A stretch of DNA of 64,000 bases, from assembly GCA_965247425.1 (NCBI GenBank), contig OZ252023.1, positions 4,340,001 to 4,404,000 on the forward strand, read 5' to 3'. The notes below the pieces were generated by a model. It was not told the DNA's origin. It did not search any database and saw nothing but the letters and a program-made list of their open reading frames with translations. Source of the stretch: CAZOZZ01 sp965247425 (lineage in GTDB: Bacteria; Acidobacteriota; Terriglobia; 20CM-2-55-15). Made by a program: the position numbers and the translations under genes. Below, piece after piece: positions 8,639 through 17,316 of this stretch. The stretch's first letter is position 1; the number at the start of each line of letters is the position of its first letter.

Positions 8639-9391
8639 CTAGCGCACTTCCCCAAGATACCGAAGCAAATCGTCCATGTCCCGGTCGGAAAGCCTGGACT
8701 GGGGATAGTCCGGCATGAGCGACCGGTCATCGTGGGTCAGTTCACGGAGGTCACTCTTTAAATACGCGCGCAGGATCTGGGCACTGTCCATGATCTGGAT
8801 CGAGAACGTGTCCTCGTTCTTCACGGCGCCGCGAACGCGGCTCCCATCGCCGGTCACAAGGGTTACCGGCTTGTAATTACCGACGATGAACTCGCTTGGG
8901 GTTCGGATCTCGCGAACCAGGGCCGCGCGCGACCGGGCGACGGCGATTCGCGTCAGGTCCGGTCCGAGCCATCCCCCACGATCACCGATCCGATGACAAG
9001 TGCCGCAGTTCGCCGTTTCCCAGTAGATCCGCTCTCCGTTCGCCCGATCGCCGCGTTGCTCGACCGGGGTCCCGGGACGGCTCACCGTCTCCAGGTAGGC
9101 CATGATCGCTCGGATCTCAAGGTTCTGCATGCTTGTCCCCGGCATGTCCGTCCCCCGGATCCCTCGTCGGATGATCTCGAACAGGTTGTCGGCGTCCTCG
9201 GACCAGCGAACGTCCGTCAGGTCCGGCGCCCGAAACCCTCGCGCATCGACTCCATGGCAATTCGCGCAACGGCCGCGATAGAGAGCCAGCCCCTGCCGGA
9301 TGCTCCCCGGAGCCTGACCGATCGCCAACTCCGGCGATAACATGAGGACGAGGGCAAAGATGAACGTGGCGGCGCGAACGGTCTTTCTCAT
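8639..9391 (-). CDS. Dihaem cytochrome c, probable electron acceptor of the PQQ dehydrogenase
   Basis: A 250-residue exported protein when started at the ATG at 9391, which begins a good signal peptide (MRKTVRAATFIFALVLML, cleavage after AIGQ). The upstream open frame to 9448 adds only polar residues before that peptide and is not used. It has two class I haem sites: CANCH at residues 42-46, with a possible axial Met in GTDMPG near 83, and CGTCH at 129-133. A C-terminal domain follows with VRGAVKNEDTFSIQIMDS, a beta-rich module often fused to such cytochromes in quinoprotein clusters. It precedes the PQQ dehydrogenase by 29 bp and ends in a palindromic TAGGCGCCTA that includes its stop codon. 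Confidence 0.85.
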   Translation of the reverse strand: MRKTVRAATFIFALVLMLSPELAIGQAPGSIRQGLALYRGRCANCHGVDARGFRAPDLTDVRWSEDADNLFEIIRRGIRGTDMPGTSMQNLEIRAIMAYLETVSRPGTPVEQRGDRANGERIYWETANCGTCHRIGDRGGWLGPDLTRIAVARSRAALVREIRTPSEFIVGNYKPVTLVTGDGSRVRGAVKNEDTFSIQIMDSAQILRAYLKSDLRELTHDDRSLMPDYPQSRLSDRDMDDLLRYLGEVR

Positions 9392-9461
9392 GTGTATTCC
9401 AGTTGATGAGATCGATGACAAGATAGTCGATGAACCCGTTGGGGTCAAATTGACCTATCTT

Positions 9462-10937
9462 CTAGTTGCCTCTACGCATGACCCGCCCCGGCCGTGCCTC
9501 GGTGATCTCGCCCTGGTCCCAGACCAACGTGCCGTTGACGAACACGTACTCCATGCCTTCGGCCTGGACGAAGGGGTCCTGGAAGGTGGACCGATCGATG
9601 ACGGTCTCGGGGTTAAAGGCAATGACGTCGGCCCAGGCCCCTTCGGTCAAGACACCCCGACCTTCCAGACCGAGCCGTTCTGCCGGCATAGCAGCCATCT
9701 TGTGAATCGCCTGCTCGAGCGTCATCGCTTCCTCTTCCCTTACAAATTTGGCCAGAACTCGCGGGAAGGTGCCCGCACCTCTCGGGTGGCGGGCGTTGAT
9801 TCCTCCGTCGCTTGAAACCATGACGTACGGATGGGTGAGAAACGTCCGGACGTCTTCGGCGGTCATCGAGGAGCTGACCACACTGGCGCCCCCCTCGGCG
9901 ACGATTTCCATGTAGAGTTCAACGTCGGTCATGTCCCGCTCCTCGGCGATCTCCTCGAGCGTCTTGAAGTTGTACTCTGGGTGCGCCTGGGAACGAGTGA
10001 TCAGGATGGTCCCAGGTCCCCCAACGTCGTCAATGCCCTTGCGCACGGCCTCCGGATTATCGAATTCCCGACTCGGCACCAGAACAAGAATTGTCGAGGA
10101 CCAGGCGTTGTAGGGATATGCGTCCGCGGCAACGTCCACGCCTTCCGCCCGCGCCTCTTCGATCATCGCAAACACTTCATCGGTCTTTCCCCAGACTTCC
10201 ACGGTTCCGAGCTTGATGTGCGAAATCTGAACCGGCAGGTTCGCCCGGCGACCGACCTCAATTGCTTCGCCAATGGCGTCGAGGACCTCGTAGGATTCGT
10301 CACGGATGTGGCTCATGTAGATACCGTTATGCCTCGACGCAATGTTGGCCAGCCGGATAAGCTCGTCCGCGGAGCTGTAGAAGCCGGGGTCGTACTCCAG
10401 TCCCGATGACAGACCGTACGCTCCTTCTCCCATGGCGGTCTCGACGAGCTCTTCCATCTGGTTGATCTCCAGATCCGAAGCCTTCCGTCTGAAATCGTCC
10501 GCCAGAACATGGCGCCGAACCGTACTATGGCCGACGAAGGTCAGAACATTGGGTGCAGGGGGGTTCGCCTCGATCTCATCCAGCAGTTGCTTGACCTTGA
10601 AAGGTCCTCCTCCATCCGGCCCCAGCGCAAGAGTCGTGATCCCCTGTGCAATCTGCGAGATTGCGGACGGTTCCGCCTGGATTCCTCCGGCCGAGTGGTT
10701 GTGTATGTCCACGAAACCCGGCGCAACGATCAGGCCCGTGACATCGACAACCGTATCCCGGGCTCCGGGTTCAAAGTCGCCTATCCCAACGATCCGGGCG
10801 TCACGAATGCGCACGTTGGCTTGAATTCTTTCGGTCCCGGTTCCATCGACCACGGTTCCGCCGACCAGGACGATGTCCTGGGCCCACGCTGTGGTTGCCA
10901 AGAGGCACACAACAACAAAAACAACAGCTCGTAACAT
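9462..10937 (-). CDS. N-acyl-D-amino-acid deacylase family amidohydrolase, secreted
   Basis: 491 residues with a signal peptide (MLRAVVFVVVCLLATTAWAQ). It is a metal-dependent amidohydrolase of the D-aminoacylase group: beta-sandwich start (DIVLVGGTVVDGTG), then the metal pair His79/His81 in VDIHNHSAGG, SHIRDES, QISHIKLG and the late SSDGG aspartate. The C-terminal sandwich strand YVFVNGTLVWDQGEITEARPG is typical. These enzymes cleave N-acyl-D-amino acids or related amides. A GAGGTTGAT ribosome site precedes the ATG. It lies 70 bp upstream of the cytochrome and PQQ dehydrogenase genes on the same strand. A paralogue with the same architecture is at 62339-63916. Confidence 0.87.
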   Translation of the reverse strand: MLRAVVFVVVCLLATTAWAQDIVLVGGTVVDGTGTERIQANVRIRDARIVGIGDFEPGARDTVVDVTGLIVAPGFVDIHNHSAGGIQAEPSAISQIAQGITTLALGPDGGGPFKVKQLLDEIEANPPAPNVLTFVGHSTVRRHVLADDFRRKASDLEINQMEELVETAMGEGAYGLSSGLEYDPGFYSSADELIRLANIASRHNGIYMSHIRDESYEVLDAIGEAIEVGRRANLPVQISHIKLGTVEVWGKTDEVFAMIEEARAEGVDVAADAYPYNAWSSTILVLVPSREFDNPEAVRKGIDDVGGPGTILITRSQAHPEYNFKTLEEIAEERDMTDVELYMEIVAEGGASVVSSSMTAEDVRTFLTHPYVMVSSDGGINARHPRGAGTFPRVLAKFVREEEAMTLEQAIHKMAAMPAERLGLEGRGVLTEGAWADVIAFNPETVIDRSTFQDPFVQAEGMEYVFVNGTLVWDQGEITEARPGRVMRRGN

Positions 10938-11172
10938 GGATCAACCTCGATGAAGTTTCATTTGTACTTCCTAGGGGCCTAGCTTACAGGCTCCCGTACC
11001 TCATAACCAGTCGATGTCTGCTTTGCCCGCTGACGTGAAACTCTCTGAAGGACCGAGAGGGGATGCCAAGGGTCGAAATTGGTCAGAATCCTAAAACTCA
11101 CCACTTGGACCAGATGTGCCGATAAGGAGGAGGTAGGTTAGACCCTCCAGAATGGATAAAGCAGGAGACGCC

Positions 11173-11577
11173 ATGATAGAGACACAGGTCACCAGGCAGG
11201 GTGTGGTCGTCGGATCCATCCAGCTCGACAATCCACCGGTGAAGGTGGTCACGGTTCCGGGCAGGCGCCTGGACATTCGGCACATCGAAGCATTCCGGCG
11301 CGCGATCGAAGACGTGTTCGTTCCCGATGCCCAGGTCGTCTTTGACTTCTCAGCTGTCGACAAACTCGACAGCGCCGCGATCGGGGATATTATCGAAATC
11401 AAGAGGGAACTAGCCAACCGGAACGGGCACCTCAAGATCGCCGGCCTCTGCACGCGGATCTACCGGATGTTTGAAACGCTTCGGATTCACCAGCTTTTCG
11501 AAATCTACGACACTGTTGACGAGGCGGTACAATCTTACGGTTCAGCCATTTCGGAAGAGCAGCTCGGTCGAAGTTGA
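11173..11577 (+). CDS. STAS-domain protein, anti-sigma-factor antagonist-like
   Basis: About 134 residues forming one STAS domain. The strand-helix signature VVFDFSAVDKLDSAAIGDIIEI contains the serine (LDSAAIG) that is phosphorylated by partner kinases in SpoIIAA- or RsbV-type proteins. The preceding block VKVVTVPGRRLDIRHIEAFR corresponds to the first helix. An ATG at 11152 is possible, but the ATG at 11173 has AGGAG five bases upstream and is preferred. It probably acts in a partner-switching circuit for an alternative sigma factor or an output enzyme. No anti-sigma kinase or phosphatase gene is next to it, so the partner must be elsewhere. Confidence 0.8.
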   Translation: MIETQVTRQGVVVGSIQLDNPPVKVVTVPGRRLDIRHIEAFRRAIEDVFVPDAQVVFDFSAVDKLDSAAIGDIIEIKRELANRNGHLKIAGLCTRIYRMFETLRIHQLFEIYDTVDEAVQSYGSAISEEQLGRS

Positions 11578-11696
11578 ATGAGGCCCGGCCAGCGGGCATT
11601 TGAGTCGAATTCAAACCCATTGTTAAGGAAGTTCTATTTTCGCATTGTTGAAATCGATATGGTGTCGGCGGTATCTTGTGGTATATATACCGTCAG

Positions 11697-12083
11697 ATGA
11701 AGAAGAAAAAGATATGGCTTGAGTTGAATCAGGTAAAGGGAGCGGTTGCGTCGCGACTGCGACGGCGGAAGTACAGCCTGATCGAGCGCCATGAGATACC
11801 CGACGGTTTGCTGCCTGGCTCGGTGTCGATTAGTTACACCCGGTGCGGTAAGCCGACGTGCCGGTGTGTGTCGGGTGAAGGGCACCCATCCTGGTCCTGG
11901 ACATTCATGATGGACGGGAAGAAGCATGTCGAACACGTTCCAGCTGCCATGGTTGAGGAGATTCAAAAGCGTGTCGGAGCGGGACGGGAGTTTCAGGATG
12001 CGATCCGGGAGGTGCTGACAGCGAACGCGAAGTTGTTGGTGCTGGAGCGCCAGCAACAACGTGAGAAGCGGAAGCGCCGGTGA
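11697..12083 (+). CDS. Small accessory protein of insertion element (DUF6788-like)
   Basis: A basic protein of 128 residues from the ATG at 11697; an earlier start at 11676 adds seven residues. Residues around ISYTRCGKPTCRC, followed by HPSWSWTFMMDGK, form a conserved two-cysteine-pair knuckle and an aromatic strand seen in small proteins encoded next to transposases. The C-terminus is a charged helix (LVLERQQQREKRKRR). It overlaps the transposase gene by four bases (GTGA), so the two are translated together. Its role in transposition is unknown; binding of the element ends is a guess based on the basic tail and cysteine knuckle. Confidence 0.65.
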   Translation: MKKKKIWLELNQVKGAVASRLRRRKYSLIERHEIPDGLLPGSVSISYTRCGKPTCRCVSGEGHPSWSWTFMMDGKKHVEHVPAAMVEEIQKRVGAGREFQDAIREVLTANAKLLVLERQQQREKRKRR

Positions 12084-13273
12084 AAGGTCCGTCGGCACGA
12101 GGGATACGACGGTACGCGCGAAAGTGTTTGCGGCTGAAGGGGTATTTGAATCACCCCGGAGATGGGCGGGTGCGACCGCAGATCGGAAGTGGGCATCTGA
12201 TCTGGTCTCTGGTGATCGGGTATCTGCTGCGGGAATCGAGCTTCCTGGCCATCGAGTCGCTCGCACGATCCTCGGCGTGTCGGGCCTTGGGAATCGGACG
12301 CCGCTTTAGCGACGACACGCTGGGCTATTTTACCGAGAAGCTGAATCCGGAATTCACGCGCGGCGCGTTGACCACAGCCATCAAGCAGGCCAAGCGCAAT
12401 AAAGCGTTCGACGATTGCCGATTCATCGGCCTGGCGCTGGACGGGACAACCGTGGGGCGTGTCGGTGAGGCCGGGTGTCAGTGGTGTCGACCCCATCGCA
12501 ACGCCGAGGGGGAGGTGACCACCTACTTACACCACGTCGTGATGGCCACCATCGTGGGCACCGGGTTCACTTTACCGGTCGATGTGGAACCCTACGGTAG
12601 TGGGGATAGCGAATGGTCGGGGGGGCAACGACTGCTTCGTCGGGTGGTGGGGCAGTTGGGGCCGCGTTTTGCCGATTATGTTGTTGTCGATGGGGGCTAT
12701 GCGTCGGCTCCGTTCCTGCACTTGGCCGACGAGTTGGGATTGAAGACCATCGTCCGTCTCAAAGCCAATCTTCCGAGCTTGTTCAACGCCGCCAAAAGCC
12801 GGTTTGCTTGTCAGCCGCCGTCCCGGGTTTTCAAGGATGGAGCCGATCGGGTGGAAATCTGGGATGCAGACGACTTCGATCCCTGGGGCCGATTGAACTG
12901 GCCGACCGTGCGCGTGATCCGCTACCGGCAAGAGAAACCCGATGGATCGGTGGTCGAAGCCTACTGGCTGACCAATTTCTCGATGAACCAAGTGGGAGCG
13001 CCCACTTTATTTCGCATGGCCAAGAGTCGTTGGGAAGTCGAAAACCAAGGTTTCAACGATGCCAAGAACCGTTATGGGATGGCCCATATCCCCCATCACC
13101 ACGCCAACAGCTTGCTTCTCCACTGGCTCCTCATAAGCCTGGCTCTCACGATCGAACGTCTGTATCGATTGCGTCATTTGCATCGCGGGCGCCATCGCCC
13201 GCATACCTCCATCGAGCTTCTTCGTTTGCTTCGCCTCGCTCTGTCTGCCCCAACCCCAGCCGACTCCAGCTGA
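12080..13273 (+). CDS. DDE transposase (IS4/ISNCY-like)
   Basis: 397 residues starting at a GTG that overlaps the stop of the upstream gene. An N-terminal helical DNA-binding region (SLVIGYLLRESSFLAIESLAR) is followed by an RNase-H-like catalytic core. The first aspartate is in FIGLALDGTTVGR, the second in DYVVVDGGYASAPF, and the glutamate in RWEVENQGFNDAKN, which also fits the YREK-like helix of IS4-type enzymes (here SRWEVENQ). The C-terminus is arginine-rich. The frame is unbroken. Family assignment below the DDE level is tentative. Confidence 0.75.
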   Translation: MKGPSARGIRRYARKCLRLKGYLNHPGDGRVRPQIGSGHLIWSLVIGYLLRESSFLAIESLARSSACRALGIGRRFSDDTLGYFTEKLNPEFTRGALTTAIKQAKRNKAFDDCRFIGLALDGTTVGRVGEAGCQWCRPHRNAEGEVTTYLHHVVMATIVGTGFTLPVDVEPYGSGDSEWSGGQRLLRRVVGQLGPRFADYVVVDGGYASAPFLHLADELGLKTIVRLKANLPSLFNAAKSRFACQPPSRVFKDGADRVEIWDADDFDPWGRLNWPTVRVIRYRQEKPDGSVVEAYWLTNFSMNQVGAPTLFRMAKSRWEVENQGFNDAKNRYGMAHIPHHHANSLLLHWLLISLALTIERLYRLRHLHRGRHRPHTSIELLRLLRLALSAPTPADSS

Positions 13274-13507
13274 ACTGACTCGTTTCCCTGGTCTCCACGC
13301 GCCTGCCTGACCCCAATCACCGGGCTGGACCCGCTACGGATACCTGTCTCTCGAAAATACCCCTCACTTCAAATTCCTCTCCCTCCTCGACCTTTTCCCT
13401 TCCAGAGCCCCTTCCAGACACTCCGTCCTCCCTGACTTCCGAAATGGCTGTCTTACGGTTATCCTTGATTGCCCTCGGCGGGATGCTCTTGTAGACTTGC
13501 GGCGTCG

Positions 13508-14188
13508 ATGCCTGAAGACAAGAACATTCGCATCCTGCTGGTGGATGATCACGAGGTGGTCCGTACGGGCCTGGCTTTGATCATCGAAAAGAATGCGAAC
13601 CTCAAGATCGTCGGTCAGGCGGCGACACGCACTGAGGCGCTCAGGATCACCGCGGCCGAGCAACCGGACATCATCCTGCTGGACCTGGACCTCGGAGAAG
13701 ACAACGATCTCGATACCATTCCCCAACTGATCGAGACCAGACCGGACTCGAGAATCATCGTACTCACCGGCCTGCGGGATGTCGACGTGCTCCGCGAAGC
13801 CATGCAACTGGGTGCCAGAGGCATCGTCAAGAAAGAAGATGCCGCCCGTGATGTCGTCGAGGCGATCCTCGAAGTGCATGGAGGCGCCGCCTGGCTGGAA
13901 CGCTCGATGATGGGGCAGTTGCTGTCGGACATGTCTGCCGCCAAGGCGCAGTCCGATCCCGATGAGGAGCGAATTCGGACCCTTACCGACCGGGAACGAG
14001 AGGTGGTCGTGGTGATAGGGGAAGGCCTCAAGAGTAAAGAGGTGGCCGCCCGCCTTTTCATCAGCGAAACGACCGTCCGTCATCACCTGACTTCAATATT
14101 CTCCAAGCTGGAGGTCGCCGACCGGGTCGAGTTGATACTGTTCGCCTACCGCAACGGCCTGGCCCAGGCTCCGAAGGCGAAGAGGTAG
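13508..14188 (+). CDS. LuxR/NarL-family response regulator
   Basis: 226 residues. The receiver domain spans about 1-125, with the acidic pair in LLVDDHEVVR, the phospho-acceptor aspartate in IILLDLDLGE, the switch threonine in IVLTGL and the lysine in GIVKKED. The C-terminal helix-turn-helix (LTDREREVVVVIGEGLKSKEVA, then ETTVRHHLTSIFSKL) is the LuxR/NarL DNA-binding domain. The preferred start is the ATG of MPEDKN; the open frame begins earlier at a TTG without support. No cognate kinase is adjacent. The hybrid kinase at 17317-20186 is the nearest candidate but carries its own receiver. Confidence 0.88.
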   Translation: MPEDKNIRILLVDDHEVVRTGLALIIEKNANLKIVGQAATRTEALRITAAEQPDIILLDLDLGEDNDLDTIPQLIETRPDSRIIVLTGLRDVDVLREAMQLGARGIVKKEDAARDVVEAILEVHGGAAWLERSMMGQLLSDMSAAKAQSDPDEERIRTLTDREREVVVVIGEGLKSKEVAARLFISETTVRHHLTSIFSKLEVADRVELILFAYRNGLAQAPKAKR

Positions 14189-14337
14189 AGGCTAGGAGCC
14201 TGCCAAACTTCCCCGAACGCAGTTTGGACCGTGTCGGACCAATGCCCGGATGTGGCCCAACTTACGGTTCCGGAATCGACATTCGGGTAACATTCAGCTT
14301 TGGCAAAGATTTCTACTGGTGTGTTGGAGGATCAAAG

Positions 14338-14844
14338 ATGCGATTGAACATCATCGTTCTAGTGGCATTGGTGGTGGTCCTGGGATCGACCGCATTTGCG
14401 CAAAACGAAAGGGGAACGGCCGAAACGACCGTCAACTCGAAGACGGTTCGGATCGACTACGGACGGCCCAGCCTGTACGGCCGCGACGTGCTTGGAATGG
14501 CCGCGGTGGGTACGGTCTGGCGCCTCGGAGCAGATCAGGCGACGGAGATCGAGACGACCGGAACCTTGACCATAGCCGGCACGACTCTCGAAGCGGGACG
14601 GTACTCGTTGTGGGCCAGGAAGACTGGTGAGAACGACTGGGTTCTGGCCTTCCACGAAACCACCGGCATCTGGGGACAGCCGGAACTGACCGAAGGCTAC
14701 CTCGCCGAACTCCCATTGAAAATCGAATCCGCGTCCGAGGAAGCGGACCAGCTGACCATTGCCCTTGAAGCAGATGGTGGGGATGCGGCAATCGACATTC
14801 ATTGGGGGAAAGCGCGTTTGAGCGGCAACTTCAGTGTAAGATGA
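14338..14844 (+). CDS. DUF2911 family secreted protein
   Basis: 168 residues with a signal peptide (MRLNIIVLVALVVVLGSTAFAQ). The ATG at 14338 is preceded by GGAGG at seven bases, which fixes the start inside a longer open frame. The mature part has the DUF2911 pattern: IDYGRPSLYGRDVLG, VWRLGADQATEIETTG, TLEAGRYSLWA and the late WVLAFHETTGIWG. The family is frequent in Acidobacteriota and Bacteroidota and has no established function. It ends four bases before glnS, so the two may be cotranscribed, although a functional link is not obvious. Confidence 0.8.
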   Translation: MRLNIIVLVALVVVLGSTAFAQNERGTAETTVNSKTVRIDYGRPSLYGRDVLGMAAVGTVWRLGADQATEIETTGTLTIAGTTLEAGRYSLWARKTGENDWVLAFHETTGIWGQPELTEGYLAELPLKIESASEEADQLTIALEADGGDAAIDIHWGKARLSGNFSVR

Positions 14845-14848
14845 AGTC

Positions 14849-16579
14849 ATGGAGGACAGTCCAGGAGACGCTGGCAAGTCAAGCGATGAGGATTCCTCCG
14901 CTCCACTCGATTTTATCCGGTCACGCATCGCCGGTGACGTCGCCGCGAACAAGAACGACGGGCGAGTCCGGACTCGGTTCCCTCCCGAGCCCAACGGATA
15001 CCTCCACATCGGGCACGCCAAGTCCATCTGTTTGAATTTCAGCGCTGCTTCCGAGTACGGCGGGACGTGCAACCTCCGTTTCGACGATACGAACCCCACG
15101 AAGGAAGAAGTCGAGTACGAGGAAGCAATTCAGCGCGACATCCGATGGCTTGGGTTCGATTGGGCAGATCGGCTCTTCTACGCCTCGGACTACTTCGAAA
15201 AGCTGTACGACTACGCCATCCGACTGATCGAGTCCGGAAAAGCATATGTCTGCAGCCTGAGTGCCGAAGAGATTCGAAAATACCGTGGCACCCTGACCGA
15301 ACCCGGAACCGACAGCCCCTACCGGAACAGATCGGTAGGGGAAAACGTCGACCTGTTCGGGCGAATGCGTAGCGGCAAGTTCGCTGATGGCTCCCACGTC
15401 CTCCGAGCGAAAATCGACATGGCATCGGGAAACATGAGTATGCGGGACCCGACCATCTATCGGATCCGCCACGCCACACACTACAGAGCAGGCGACAAGT
15501 GGTGTATCTACCCGATGTACGACTTCACTCACTGCCTGTCGGATTCGACCGAAGGTATTACCCATTCCTTGTGCTCACTCGAATTCGAGGCTCAACGCCC
15601 GCTCTACGACTGGTTTCTCGATGAACTCGGAGTGGACTGCCACCCGCAACAGATCGAGTTCGCCCGATTGAAGCTGAACTACACCGTGATGAGTAAGAGG
15701 AAGCTGCTCACGCTGGTCAAAGACGGGCATGTCAACGGTTGGGACGATCCCCGCATGCCGACTCTCGGCGGCATGCGTCGGAGAGGCGTGACCTCGAGGT
15801 CCATCCGGAATTTTTGCGACCGGGTTGGCGTCGCCAAACGCAACAGCGTTGTCGCGGTAGCACAACTCGAACACGCGATCCGGGAAGACCTCAACCTCAC
15901 CTCGCCACGGGTCATGGCCGTGTTGAATCCCCTGCGCGTGGTCCTCGACAACTATCCCGAAGGACAGGTCGAGGAACTCGACGCGGTCAACAACCCCGAG
16001 GATGAGAGCATGGGAACCCGGAAGGTTCCTTTCTCCAGGGTCCTCTACATCGAACGTGAGGATTTTCGAGAAGACCCGCCCAGAAAATTCTTCCGCCTGG
16101 CACCGGGAAGAGAAGTGCGCCTGCGTTACGGCTACATGATCACCTGCACCCGGGTCGTAAGAAATGAAAAAACCGGCGAGATCGTGGAGCTGGGTTGCAC
16201 CTATGACCCCGCGACCCGAGGCGGCTCTGCGCCGGACGGGCGGCGCGTCAAGGCGACCCTTCACTGGGTTTCCGCCGAGCACGCCCTCCCCGCGGAGGTT
16301 CGACTCTACGACCGCCTGTTCTCGGTCGAGAATCCGGAAGAAGGGGGGGCGGAGTTCACCAGGTCCCTGAACCCGCATTCGCTGGAGGTTCGACGGTCTT
16401 GCCGGGTGGAGCCGTCGCTGGCAAACTCCGCGGCGGGTGACCGCTTTCAGTTCGAGCGGATCGGCTATTTCGCGGTGGACGCGGATTCATCGACGGGTTC
16501 TCTGGTCTTCAATCGGACGGTCACGTTAAGGGATTCCTGGGCGAGAATCGAAAAAGCGATGAAGCAGGGGAAGAAGTAA
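14849..16579 (+). CDS. glnS: Glutaminyl-tRNA synthetase
   Basis: 576 residues, close to the usual size of bacterial GlnRS. The class I signature HIGH is at residues 53-56 (EPNGYLHIGHAKS) and the second signature appears as VMSKRKL near 280. Between them is the CP1 acceptor-binding region, with the GlnRS-type block GTLTEPGTDSPYRNRSV and the SLCSLEFEAQRPLYDWFLDEL segment that separates GlnRS from GluRS. The C-terminal beta-barrels (FSRVLYIEREDF, DRFQFERIGYFAVD, VFNRTVTLRDSW) bind the anticodon. The enzyme charges tRNA-Gln directly. A housekeeping gene here supports this part being chromosomal backbone. Confidence 0.95.
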   Translation: MEDSPGDAGKSSDEDSSAPLDFIRSRIAGDVAANKNDGRVRTRFPPEPNGYLHIGHAKSICLNFSAASEYGGTCNLRFDDTNPTKEEVEYEEAIQRDIRWLGFDWADRLFYASDYFEKLYDYAIRLIESGKAYVCSLSAEEIRKYRGTLTEPGTDSPYRNRSVGENVDLFGRMRSGKFADGSHVLRAKIDMASGNMSMRDPTIYRIRHATHYRAGDKWCIYPMYDFTHCLSDSTEGITHSLCSLEFEAQRPLYDWFLDELGVDCHPQQIEFARLKLNYTVMSKRKLLTLVKDGHVNGWDDPRMPTLGGMRRRGVTSRSIRNFCDRVGVAKRNSVVAVAQLEHAIREDLNLTSPRVMAVLNPLRVVLDNYPEGQVEELDAVNNPEDESMGTRKVPFSRVLYIEREDFREDPPRKFFRLAPGREVRLRYGYMITCTRVVRNEKTGEIVELGCTYDPATRGGSAPDGRRVKATLHWVSAEHALPAEVRLYDRLFSVENPEEGGAEFTRSLNPHSLEVRRSCRVEPSLANSAAGDRFQFERIGYFAVDADSSTGSLVFNRTVTLRDSWARIEKAMKQGKK

Positions 16580-16648
16580 GTGGTGAAGTCTGTACGCGGT
16601 TCACTAGATTACGCGGATTGAGATTCGGTCCGAACCGAAAACTGCTCG

Positions 16649-17068
16649 CTACTCACGTTCCAACCACGTTTCATGGACGTGGATCCATTCCAGACCGTTT
16701 GGGTTGACCGGCTTGTCACGGAACAATACGGTACTTCGGCGGCGGTTCTCTTTTCCTTTCAGGTCCTGACATTCGTCATAAACCGCCAGGGTCAAATCTC
16801 CATCGCGGGCTAGTACCACGGTGTTTTCAATCCAGATTTGCAGCCCGTTCTTTGAGCCTCCCGCCTCCCCCAGTGCCTCAAGGAGCGGCTGGCTGTGGGT
16901 CAGTCGACCATCGGGCCCGATCATCGTGAAGTCCTGGGCCAGAACGCCGGCAAACCGGTCAAAGTCTTCGGCGCCGATCTGACCGTTGAACCAGTCCTCG
17001 AAGAATTGGTGGAGTTCGACAACCTCCACCTTGCAGTTCTCCTCATGCCCACGCGGTACGTTCCTCAT
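16649..17068 (-). CDS. DUF4440/SnoaL-like (NTF2-fold) protein
   Basis: 139 residues with the cone-shaped NTF2-like pattern: a first helical part (FFEDWFNGQIGAEDFDRFAGVLAQDFTMIGPDGRLTHSQPLLEAL), then beta strands (LQIWIENTVVLARDGDLTLAVYDE) and a final WIHVHETWLE strand. Such proteins are often ketosteroid-isomerase-like or simply bind small molecules. No catalytic residues can be assigned with confidence. It is convergent with glnS and has a repeat element immediately upstream of its start. Confidence 0.6.
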   Translation of the reverse strand: MRNVPRGHEENCKVEVVELHQFFEDWFNGQIGAEDFDRFAGVLAQDFTMIGPDGRLTHSQPLLEALGEAGGSKNGLQIWIENTVVLARDGDLTLAVYDECQDLKGKENRRRSTVLFRDKPVNPNGLEWIHVHETWLERE

Positions 17069-17088
17069 GATCCCAGTTTATCAAACGC

Positions 17089-17267
17089 TAGGAGCCTCGG
17101 CGGCAGAAGGGATCGTAGCGAGAAAGTGGAGTATCGAGGCCAGATTCGACTTTGAGGCATTTTCTCGATTTTGAGGCGAATAGTGGTTCTATGCAACGAA
17201 AAATCGGGGAAATATGGACCGATTATGCGGCTTTCGCAGTAGATCCCTTCTGCCGCGCAGGCTCCTA
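17089..17267. repeat. MITE-like element, TAGGAGCCTG family, copy 1
   Basis: A 179-bp element whose ends are inverted repeats of about 26 bp (24 of 26 matching), outermost bases TAGGAGCC. The internal sequence is nearly the reverse complement of the element at 37126-37288, apart from a short insertion of about 17 bp. No protein is encoded. Directly after the right end, a further partial left end (GAGCCTGCGCGG, 17269 onwards) suggests a second, truncated copy. Confidence 0.75.
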
Positions 17268-17316
17268 AGAGCCTGCGCGGTGTCGTAGATCCCGCCAACG
17301 GGCGGATTCCCGGACG

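Larger units (their letters stand above)
11676..13273 (+). mobile_element. Two-gene DDE insertion element
   Basis: Two translationally coupled genes, a small Cys-containing protein and a DDE transposase, sit between a STAS gene and a response regulator gene. I compared both flanks for terminal inverted repeats. The only shared core is a short TATTTTCG block (upstream near 11634, downstream in inverted sense near 13352), so the exact ends are not fixed. Both reading frames are intact, so the element may still be active. Confidence 0.6.
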
